Source of the DNA: Clostridia bacterium
GTDB lineage: Bacteria; Bacillota_A; Clostridia; Oscillospirales; CAG-382
Direction of reading: 5' to 3'
NCBI GenBank assembly: GCA_017615235.1
Contig: JAGAAM010000019.1
Location: 1 to 5,881 of the forward strand
Length of the DNA: 5,881 nucleotides
Below, one piece after another: positions 1 through 5,881 of this stretch (within the stretch, counting starts at the first letter, position 1; each line of letters starts with the position of its first letter). The translations under genes and the position numbers were made by a program. Below the pieces are notes generated by a model, which did no database searches, had not been told where the DNA came from, and saw only the letters and a program-made list of their open reading frames with translations.

Positions 1-714
1 AGCGCGGGCAACACCGGCGCGCTCTTCACGGCGGCTTCGCTCATGCTCCGCCGCATAAAAGGCGTGCGCCGCGCCGCTCTGGCGACGGTTATACCGCTCG
101 AAAAGCCGTTTATCCTGCTCGACAGCGGCGCGAATATCGACGCTACGCCGGACATACTCCTGCTTTACGGACGTATGGGCTCGATCTACGCCGAAAACGT
201 ATTGGGTATAAAATCGCCTCGCGTCGCTCTGCTGAATAACGGAGGCGAATCTCACAAAGGGATCCCGCTCTACCGCGAGGCGCACGCGCTCCTCGCCTCC
301 GACGAAAGCATCAACTTTACCGGCAACCTGGAGGGCAGGGACGCCCCCTTCGGAGTCTGCGACGTTCTCGTCGCCGACGGCTTTACCGGAAACATCTTCC
401 TTAAGACCGTCGAAGGCATGGCGGCGTTCATGTCCGCGAATATAAAAGACATTTTTTCCGGCAGTCCCGCCGCTTTCGCGGCAGGCGCGCTCACCGTCGG
501 CAAGACCGCGAAGCTCAAAAAACAGCTCGACCCCGACGAATACGGCGGCGCGCCGTTCCTGGGCATAACCAAACCGGTCATCAAAGCGCACGGAGCTTCC
601 GGCGATTCGGCGTTCTGCTCCGCGATAAAACAGGCCGTAGTATATAAAAACAGCGGCACTATCGAAAAGATCACCGAAGCGATGAAAAAACTCCGCACCG
701 AGGAAACGACATGA
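1..714 (+). CDS. plsX: Phosphate acyltransferase PlsX, C-terminal part (5' end outside window)
   Basis: PlsX transfers the acyl group from acyl-ACP to phosphate, giving the acyl-phosphate used by PlsY to acylate glycerol-3-phosphate. It is a soluble, membrane-associated enzyme that begins phospholipid synthesis. The frame is open from base 1, and the first residues read SAGNTGAL, the conserved PlsX motif that normally lies near residue 95-100. About 237 residues are therefore present of a usual 330 or so, and the true start lies upstream; the ATG at 43 is internal. Other family motifs seen are DSGANIDATPD, MGSIYAENVLGI, SPRVALLNNGGES, VADGFTGNIFLKTVEG, GGAPFLGI and KAHGASG. The gene ends at TGA 712-714, which overlaps the rnc ATG (ATGA), indicating translational coupling. 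In many Firmicutes fab genes and/or acpP lie between plsX and rnc; here nothing does. Identification is firm. Confidence 0.96.
   Translation, partial: SAGNTGALFTAASLMLRRIKGVRRAALATVIPLEKPFILLDSGANIDATPDILLLYGRMGSIYAENVLGIKSPRVALLNNGGESHKGIPLYREAHALLASDESINFTGNLEGRDAPFGVCDVLVADGFTGNIFLKTVEGMAAFMSANIKDIFSGSPAAFAAGALTVGKTAKLKKQLDPDEYGGAPFLGITKPVIKAHGASGDSAFCSAIKQAVVYKNSGTIEKITEAMKKLRTEETT
700..703 (+). promoter_or_regulatory. Ribosome binding site of rnc
   Basis: GAGG lies 7 bases before the ATG at 711, inside the last codons of plsX. It supports 711 as the rnc start and suggests translation of rnc is coupled to termination of plsX. Confidence 0.6.
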
Positions 715-1430
715 ATCCCATCAACGATATTGCGACATTAGAAGAAGCGATAGGATACGAATTCAAAGACCGCGAATACCTTTTCACCGCGCTGACGCAT
801 TCGTCGTATTTTAACGAGAACCGCAAACGCGGGGTGTCGGAAAGCAACGAACGCAGCGAATTCCTGGGCGATTCCGTCCTTTCGGTGATAACCGCGGAAT
901 ACCTTTTCCACCGCTTTCCGGAAGCCGACGAAGGGTTCCTTACCCGCACGCGCGCCGCGCTCGTCTGTGAGAACGCGCTCGCCGGGTTCGCCGAATCGAT
1001 AGACCTCGGCGACTATATGCTCTTCGGTAAAGGCGAAGCCGCCGAAAGCGGAGGAAAACACCGCAAAAGCACCGTCGCGGACGCCTTCGAGGCGCTCATC
1101 GCCGCGATCTATCTCGACGGCGGTATGGACGAAGCAAAGCGTTTTGTTCTGCCGTTCCTGGAAAAACTCGTCGAAAGCGTCATAAAGACCGGCGCGGAGG
1201 ATTATAAATCCCGCCTTCAGAGGATAGTCCAGCAGACTCCGGAGGAAATACTTGCCTACGTTCTTGTCGGCGAGGAGGGCCCTCCGCACGACAGGACTTT
1301 CAGTTACGAAGTCCACCTCAATTCCAACTGCCTCGGCAGGGGAAGCGGACACTCCAAGCGCGAAGCGGAACAGGCCGCCGCGCGCGAGGCGCTCATCCTC
1401 ATCGGAGAGATAGATGAAAACTCACCGTAA
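711..1430 (+). CDS. rnc: Ribonuclease III
   Basis: RNase III cuts double-stranded RNA with Mg2+ and matures 16S/23S rRNA precursors and some mRNAs in the cytoplasm. The 239-residue length is normal for bacterial RNase III. The catalytic domain (about residues 5-150) holds the signature ERSEFLGDS at 47-55; the usual third residue is Leu, here Ser. The expected acidic catalytic residues are E50, D54, D124 and E127, the last two in TVADAFEALIAAIYLDGG; E50/D54 and D124/E127 have the standard spacings. The double-stranded RNA-binding domain begins at DYKSRLQ (164-170) and ends in GHSKREAEQAAAREAL (213-228), with the usual KR helix-start motif. So the enzyme looks intact and active. The start is set by GAGG 7 bases upstream and the ATGA overlap with plsX. 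Its last 17 bases overlap the radical SAM gene. Confidence 0.97.
   Translation: MNPINDIATLEEAIGYEFKDREYLFTALTHSSYFNENRKRGVSESNERSEFLGDSVLSVITAEYLFHRFPEADEGFLTRTRAALVCENALAGFAESIDLGDYMLFGKGEAAESGGKHRKSTVADAFEALIAAIYLDGGMDEAKRFVLPFLEKLVESVIKTGAEDYKSRLQRIVQQTPEEILAYVLVGEEGPPHDRTFSYEVHLNSNCLGRGSGHSKREAEQAAAREALILIGEIDENSP
1404..1409 (+). promoter_or_regulatory. Ribosome binding site of the radical SAM gene
   Basis: GGAGAG lies within the end of rnc, 4 bases before the ATG at 1414 (6 if GGAG alone is counted). It supports a start inside rnc, with a 17-base gene overlap. Confidence 0.55.
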
Positions 1431-2427
1431 TATCCCGTTTTTCGTTCCTCATGCCGGATGTCCGCACTGTTGCGTGTTCTGCTCTCAGGTGAAGATCACC
1501 GGAGTAAGGGCGGAACGATCCCCGGACGAGGAGATAAAAGAACTTCGCGAACTGCTTGAGAACAGCGGAAAAAGCGAAGGTATCGAAAGCCGCGTCGCCT
1601 TTTTCGGCGGCAGCTTCACAGCGATAGAGCGCGAAAGGATGATATCGCTGCTCTCGGTCGCCGATGAATATATCAAAAAAGGCGTCGCCTCCGGGATAAG
1701 GATCTCTACAAGACCCGACTGCATCGACGAAGAGGTGCTCGGTATACTCGCGGAGTACGGCGTGACCGAGATCGAGCTCGGCGTCCAGAGCACCGACGAC
1801 AAAGTGCTTGCGCTTTCGGAACGCGGCCACACCGCGGCGGATTCTTTCAAAGCTGCGGATATGATAATAAAAAAAGGCTTCGTCTTCGGCGGACAGATGA
1901 TGGTCGGGCTTCCCGGCGCCACCGCCGCGTCCGAACTCCAGACCGCTGAAGACATCGTGAAAATGGGCGCGAAGGAATCCCGAATATACCCGACTGCCGT
2001 TTTCAAAAACACAAAGCTGTACGATATGACCCTCAGCGGCGAATACGTTCCGCTCACGACAGAAGAAGCGGTGGACCGCACCGCCGCCTGCTTCCGCGTG
2101 TTCCTCGACAACGGAGTGAACGTGCTCAAAATAGGGCTCCATTCCTCCGAAAACCTCGCTGCCGCGCCTTTCGGAGCGACTCATCCGGCGCTGGGCGAGC
2201 TTGTCAAATCGAAGGTCTATACCGACATTATAACAGACCTCGCAGGGGACTGCAGCGGCGGGGAGCTCGAGATCACATTTCCCAATAAAGACATTTCCGC
2301 GCTCACCGGCAACGGCTCGGCGGGCATAAAGCGGATCGAAGCCGCGACCGGCGCGAACGACGTTAAGATTATCTGCGCCGATATACCCGAATACCATCCT
2401 CTTGTCAAAGCAAGGAGAAAACAATAA
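1414..2427 (+). CDS. Elp3-like radical SAM protein (function unassigned)
   Basis: This 337-residue protein is a radical SAM enzyme. The [4Fe-4S] motif CxxxCxxC is formed by C16, C20 and C23 (within GCPHCCVFC), close to the N-terminus. FFGGSFT at 63-69 is the GGE-like SAM-binding motif in its Elp3-type form. ELGVQS at 121-126 and MMVGLPG at 162-168 are further barrel motifs shared with Elp3/HemN-type proteins. The C-terminal part (THPALGEL at 256-263, then a stretch ending with GNGSAGIKRI) resembles the radical-SAM C-terminal domain of the bacterial Elp3-like family. The protein ends soon after, so the acetyltransferase domain of true Elp3, which modifies tRNA wobble uridine, is absent. This family often sits between rnc and smc in Clostridia, commonly annotated as radical SAM or Elp3-like, but its substrate is unknown to me; RNA modification is a guess. 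Its stop (TAA 2425-2427) overlaps the smc ATG as TAATG. It looks intact. Confidence 0.9.
   Translation: MKTHRNIPFFVPHAGCPHCCVFCSQVKITGVRAERSPDEEIKELRELLENSGKSEGIESRVAFFGGSFTAIERERMISLLSVADEYIKKGVASGIRISTRPDCIDEEVLGILAEYGVTEIELGVQSTDDKVLALSERGHTAADSFKAADMIIKKGFVFGGQMMVGLPGATAASELQTAEDIVKMGAKESRIYPTAVFKNTKLYDMTLSGEYVPLTTEEAVDRTAACFRVFLDNGVNVLKIGLHSSENLAAAPFGATHPALGELVKSKVYTDIITDLAGDCSGGELEITFPNKDISALTGNGSAGIKRIEAATGANDVKIICADIPEYHPLVKARRKQ
2412..2417 (+). promoter_or_regulatory. Ribosome binding site of smc
   Basis: AAGGAG, a strong Shine-Dalgarno, lies 9 bases before the ATG at 2427. It decides the smc start; the protein then begins MRLKAIELQGFKSF, the standard SMC N-terminus. Confidence 0.8.
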
Positions 2428-3896
2428 TGCGTTTAAAAGCCATCGAACTTCAGGGGTTCAAATCCTTCCCGGACAAAACGAGAATAACCTTCGACAGCGG
2501 CGTCACCGCGATAATCGGTCCCAACGGGAGCGGTAAATCGAATATTTCCGACGCGATCCGCTGGGTCCTTGGCGAAATGAGCGTCAAATCGCTCCGCGGC
2601 AGCCGGATGGAGGACGTCATATTCAACGGCACCTACCAGAAGCCCGCCGCCAACAGCGCGTCCGTTTCGCTCTGCATCGACACGGAGGAGGAATACAATC
2701 TCGCAAACCACGTCACCTTCGAAGTCCCGGAGGAGAACGAAACCGGCGAAGACGGGGTTTCCGTAAAGAAAAACGCCGTCTACCGCCTTTCCGACGAACC
2801 CGAAGTCACCGTCACCCGTAAATACTACCGCACCGGCGAGAGCGAATACTACATCAACAAAAAGCAGGTAAGATTAAAGGACATTTACGAGCTGTTCTAC
2901 GATACCGGCATCGGGCGCGAGGGCTATTCTGTCATCGGTCAGGGCAAGATCGCGGAGGTCCTGTCGCAGAAAGACGACGAACGCCGCAGTATCTTCGAGG
3001 AAGCCGCAGGCATTTCCAAATTCAGGTATAAAAAGCTCGAAGCCGAGCGCAAACTGCGCGATACGGAAAACAACCTCGTCCGTATCAACGATATACTTTC
3101 CGAGATAACCGCGCGTATCGTTCCTTTGGAAAAGGAAGCCGAAAACGCGAAGAAATACCTCGTGCTGAACGAGGAAAAGAAGGGGCTGGAGATAACTCTC
3201 TGGCTCGATCAGATATCCGATCTGCGCGCAAGAAGGATCGAATGCGAAGCCTCGCTCGCCGCTTCGAAGCTCGCGCTCGACAACGCCGAGAACGAAGTCG
3301 CGGAATGCGACGCCGCCACCGACCGGATGCTCAACGAGAATTACGAATCCGCGCGCCTTATGGCGGAATGTGAGAGCAGGCGTTCGGAAGCCTCCGCCCG
3401 CAAGAGCGACGCCGAAAGCCGCAAAGCCGTCTGCGCGAACGATATCGCCCACGCCAACGAGGCGCTGACCGGCGCTAAAGCCGCCGTCGAAGCCGCGAAA
3501 GCCGAGCTTTCGGAAGCAGAAAACGCCGTCGCCTCGCTCGGTGAAGCGCGCAAAGACGCGGAAAAGGCGCTCGACGGCGCGGGTGAAAAGTGTATAAAAG
3601 CCGAAAAAGCATACGACGAGATCCGCGCCGAAGTCGCTTTGTTCTCCGACGAGAACGACAGATCGCGCGGGGCGCTTGACGTCCTTTCTGCGCAGCGCAG
3701 CGAATTCGCTGCGCGCTTGGCGGCGTCCGAAGCCGGACTTGCCGCGGCAAAACAGACCGGCAGCGAGAACCTCGACAGGATCAACGCCGGTAAGGAAAGG
3801 ATAAAAGCTTTAGGCGAGGAACGCGATAAGATCGCCGGGGAACTTTACACCGCGAAGAACGAAGCCGGCGCGATACAGTCCCGTATCGACGGATAA
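2427..3896 (+). CDS. smc: Chromosome segregation protein SMC, N-terminal part ending at an in-frame TAA
   Basis: SMC is the ATPase of the bacterial condensin complex, which with ScpA and ScpB organises and helps segregate the chromosome. These 489 residues hold the N-terminal ATPase half-head and most of the first coiled-coil arm. Walker A is GPNGSGKSN at 31-39, the arginine finger is R57 in SLRGSRMEDVIFNG, and the Q-loop is GQGKI at 171-175 followed by FEEAAGISKFRYKK. From about residue 200 the sequence is a Glu/Ala/Lys-rich coiled coil. Residues around 90-120 are an insertion relative to Bacillus subtilis SMC. TAA at 3894-3896 stops translation before the hinge, so this product alone would lack the hinge (dimerisation), the signature motif and Walker B, and could not form a working ATPase. 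The same frame continues as SMC on the other side, so this is one interrupted gene rather than a natural short protein. Confidence 0.93.
   Translation: MRLKAIELQGFKSFPDKTRITFDSGVTAIIGPNGSGKSNISDAIRWVLGEMSVKSLRGSRMEDVIFNGTYQKPAANSASVSLCIDTEEEYNLANHVTFEVPEENETGEDGVSVKKNAVYRLSDEPEVTVTRKYYRTGESEYYINKKQVRLKDIYELFYDTGIGREGYSVIGQGKIAEVLSQKDDERRSIFEEAAGISKFRYKKLEAERKLRDTENNLVRINDILSEITARIVPLEKEAENAKKYLVLNEEKKGLEITLWLDQISDLRARRIECEASLAASKLALDNAENEVAECDAATDRMLNENYESARLMAECESRRSEASARKSDAESRKAVCANDIAHANEALTGAKAAVEAAKAELSEAENAVASLGEARKDAEKALDGAGEKCIKAEKAYDEIRAEVALFSDENDRSRGALDVLSAQRSEFAARLAASEAGLAAAKQTGSENLDRINAGKERIKALGEERDKIAGELYTAKNEAGAIQSRIDG
3695..3714. repeat. Perfect 20-bp palindrome inside smc
   Basis: The left half GCGCAGCGAA is followed immediately by its exact reverse complement TTCGCTGCGC. 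As RNA it could fold into an 8-bp GC-rich stem with an AAUU loop. No T-run follows, so it is not a normal intrinsic terminator. It encodes ordinary arm residues (QRSEFAAR) and lies about 180 bases before the in-frame TAA. Whether it has any role is unknown; a GC-rich coding sequence can produce such a palindrome by chance. Confidence 0.6.
3894..3896 (+). other. In-frame TAA interrupting smc
   Basis: The codons read GAC GGA TAA GAT TTT GAT TCA AGG GAA CTC GAA, with SMC coiled-coil sequence on both sides in the same frame. One substitution at the first base (to GAA, CAA or AAA) would give Glu, Gln or Lys, all normal in a coiled coil. rnc and the radical SAM gene both end in TAA at family-typical lengths, so TAA is a true stop in this genome. 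Confidence 0.9.
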
Positions 3897-5881
3897 GATT
3901 TTGATTCAAGGGAACTCGAATCCCGCCGCGATACACTTAACGCCGATATCACCGCCGCGAAGATCGACCTTTCGGCGCTGGAACAGAAGCACGATCAGCT
4001 CGTAAGGTTCGAAAGACTGCTGGAGGGCTATTCCGACAGCGTGAAATGCGTCGTGAACGACGTCGCCGCCGGCAAGATAACCGACAACGGCAGGAGATTC
4101 AGCATTTACGGCACGGTGTCCAACATCGTTTCATCCGACAGCGAATACGTTCTCGCTCTCGAAACGGCGCTCGCCGCCGCAGTGCAGTTCATCGTCGTCG
4201 ATAAAGAATCCGACGCGAAGGCCTGCATCCGCTACCTCAAAGAAAACAGACTCGGCAGAGCGACCTTCCTCCCCGTCGAAAGCGTCTCCGGCAGGATCGC
4301 CGACGTTTCGGCTGTCAAAGATATGCCGGGATATATCGGCGTCGCTTCTTCGCTTGCCAAATACGATAAAAAGTTCGAAGGCGTGGTCAACGACCTCCTC
4401 GGCAGGACGGTCATCGCCGATAATATCGAGAACGCCTCCGCCATCGCGAGGAAGACCGGCTTCCGTGTGAAGACAGTCACGCTCGACGGGCAGGTGATCA
4501 ACCCCGGCGGAAGCTATACCGGCGGTTCTTCCGCGGGCAAAGTCGGCATCTTCACCCGCGCAAGGGATATCGAACGCCTCGCAGGGGAGATCAAGAAGTG
4601 CCGCGAAAAGACGGATTCGCTCGTAAAAGAGCTTGAGACCGTTGAAGAAAAGATAAAAGAGACCGCAAGCCTCCGCGCGAAAGCGGTCGAAGAACTTAAT
4701 GCGAAGACCGCCGAATGCGCAGGACTTTCCGATAAGATACGCGCCTTCGAGGTCCGCATCGACGAAGAAAACACCCATATCTCCTCGCTCGCCGACCCGC
4801 GCGAGATCATCGCAGGTCTCGAAGCCGCGATGTCTTCTCTGCGCGAAGAGCTTGCGAAGATCGACGAAGCGATCGCCTCCGCGAACGCCGCCTGCGCTTC
4901 GGCAAAAGAAAGCCTCGACGGCGCGAAACTGCGCGAGGAAGCCGCTTTGCAGGAAGTCACCGCCGCGAGGATGGAACTTTACTCCCGCAAGAACGAACTT
5001 TCGCTCGCGGGTGAAAGGCTCGCTTCCGGTTCCGAGCGCGAGAACGCGATAAAAGCCCGCATAAAGCTTTACGAGGATTCCTCCGCCAAAGCGGAACAGA
5101 CCATCGCCGAAAGGATCGCCGAGACGGCGCTGCTCGCCGCCGAATCTTCGGAATGCGATTCCGAGATCGCGCAGTTCACCGAAAGGCTCGCTTCTTTAAT
5201 GGCAGGCAGGGAAGAGAAGGAAAAAGAGCTTAACGAGATGCGCGCAAGGCAGAAAAAAGCCTCCGCCGCGCGTGACGAGGCGTTCCGACGCTTCACCGCC
5301 GACGAATCGAAGCGCAATTCGGTCAACGCTTCCTACGATAACGTCACCTCCAAACTCTGGGAGGAATACGAGCTTACCTATTCCGACGCCGAGAAATACC
5401 GTCTGCCGAAAGAACAGATGGATAAAGCGCCTTCCCGCCTCGCTTCGATCAAATCGAAGATCAAGGCGATGGGCACGATCAACGTCAACGCCGTGGAGGA
5501 ATACCGCGTGACCAAAGAGCGCTACGACTTCCTCACCGCCCAGACCGACGACCTCAACAAGACAAGACAGCAGTTGGACAGGACGATAGACAAGCTCGCC
5601 GTCAGCATGAAGACCACCTTCCTCGAATATTTCGATAAGATCAACATCGAGTTCAACGCCGTGTTCAACGAACTGTTCGGCGGCGGAAGCGCCCGCGCGG
5701 AGCTTACCGATCCCGAAGACCCGCTCGGCTGCGGCATCGAGATAATCCTCAAAGTCCCCGGCAAGAGCGTAAGGAACATCTCGCTGCTCTCCGGCGGCGA
5801 ACAGAGCTTTGCCGCGATCTCGCTCTATCTCGCGCTGCAGCGTGTCAACCCGGCGCCGTTCTGCGTCTTCGACGAGATCGA
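3897..5881 (+). CDS. smc: SMC C-terminal part: end of first arm, hinge, second arm, C-terminal half-head (3' end outside window)
   Basis: This is the continuation of smc in the same frame, open for over 1,980 bases to the window edge. Counting from the 2427 start, the arm resumes with DFDSRELESRRD and leads to FERLLEGYSDSVK. The hinge spans about residues 562-700 (from GTVSNIV), with LETALAAAVQFIVVD, GRATFLP and the hinge glycine motif NPGGSYTGGS at 692-701. A long second coiled coil follows to about residue 1020. The C-terminal half-head has KAMGTINVNAVEEY, FNELFGGGSA, the ABC signature LSGGEQ (S at 1122) and Walker B FCVFDEID, with the catalytic Glu at 1150. About 35-40 residues, including the D-loop, are missing past the edge. 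No start codon follows the TAA closely; the first in-frame candidate is GTG 4041, so as a separate gene it would run from there. Most likely it is simply the second half of one interrupted gene. Confidence 0.92.
4022..4043 (+). promoter_or_regulatory. Possible translation restart for the SMC C-terminal part (GGAGGG and GTG)
   Basis: GGAGGG at 4022-4027 lies 13 bases before GTG 4041-4043, the first in-frame start-type codon after the TAA. The spacing is longer than usual and the site is about 145 bases after the stop, so coupling would be poor. The bases also encode the family-typical LLEGYSDSV, so the match may be chance. Confidence 0.25.

Noticed and set aside
1274..1285. 12-bp palindrome GGAGGGCCCTCC in rnc, considered as an RNase III autoregulation hairpin
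   Set aside because: It has no loop and lies inside the coding region for the RNA-binding domain; short palindromes of this size are expected by chance in GC-rich DNA.
738..1352. Long antisense ORF across rnc
   Set aside because: It is a shadow of the RNase III reading frame with no recognisable motif.
1399..2424. 341-codon antisense ORF covering almost the whole radical SAM gene
   Set aside because: The protein shows no family motif and is Arg/Phe/Val-rich in the way of a mirror frame of GC-rich codons. The + strand gene has clear radical SAM motifs, a ribosome site and operon overlaps.
2874..3452. Antisense ORF across the SMC head and arm
   Set aside because: It is a mirror-frame product of the repetitive Glu/Ala codons of smc, with no motif.
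3894..3896. TAA recoded as a sense codon in this organism
   Set aside because: rnc and the radical SAM gene end at TAA at normal lengths and exactly at operon overlaps, so TAA acts as stop. TAA is also not the selenocysteine (TGA) or pyrrolysine (TAG) codon.
3880..3960. Intein, intron or mobile element insertion at the smc break
   Set aside because: The frame is unbroken apart from the stop, arm length matches B. subtilis SMC within a few residues, and there are no terminal repeats or extra sequence.
4131..5052. Antisense ORFs (4131-4778, 4514-4960) and a + frame ORF (4699-5052) over the second half of smc
   Set aside because: The smc frame is continuous here with hinge and coil motifs. The others are low-complexity Ser/Ala/Arg or Phe/Asp-rich shadow translations.
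1..5881. Search for terminators, tRNA, riboswitch or CRISPR features
   Set aside because: The window is coding from end to end with overlapping genes; I saw no hairpin followed by a T-run, no regularly spaced repeats and no tRNA-like stretch.

Overview
The window is a GC-rich, fully coding stretch of bacterial chromosome, with all genes on the + strand. It holds part of a housekeeping operon: plsX (3' part), then rnc, then a radical SAM Elp3-like gene, then smc (running off the right edge). This order, and especially an Elp3-like radical SAM gene between rnc and smc, recalls Clostridia (Firmicutes/Bacillota). The Glu/Asp/Ala-rich proteins, strong C/G preference at third codon positions and partly divergent sequences suggest an uncultured gut or anaerobic Clostridia lineage rather than Bacillus. 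That placement is inference from gene order and protein motifs, not from a search.

Layout: 1-714 is the C-terminal two thirds of PlsX (phosphate acyltransferase, phospholipid synthesis). 711-1430 is RNase III. 1414-2427 is the radical SAM protein. 2427-5881 is SMC, the chromosome-condensation ATPase. The junctions are an ATGA overlap (plsX/rnc), a 17-base overlap (rnc/radical SAM) and a TAATG overlap (radical SAM/smc). There is no intergenic space, and I see no promoter or intrinsic terminator, so the genes are very probably co-transcribed and translationally coupled. No RNA gene, mobile element or CRISPR array is visible.

The one real anomaly is in smc. The reading frame that starts at 2427 meets a TAA at 3894-3896, in the first coiled-coil arm. 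The same frame then continues without another stop to the window end, through a normal hinge, second arm, ABC signature and Walker B motif. Spacing between head motifs matches a full-length SMC, so nothing appears to have been inserted or lost at the stop. The reading is an otherwise intact smc with one in-frame nonsense codon: a real mutation, a base-call or assembly error, or a split or recoded gene. A GGAGGG followed 13 bases later by an in-frame GTG (4041), just before the hinge, is a possible restart. Smaller oddities are a roughly 28-residue insertion in the SMC N-terminal head, a perfect 20-bp palindrome inside the arm-coding region, and the absence of acpP between plsX and rnc. I do not see a convincing new multi-gene system here.
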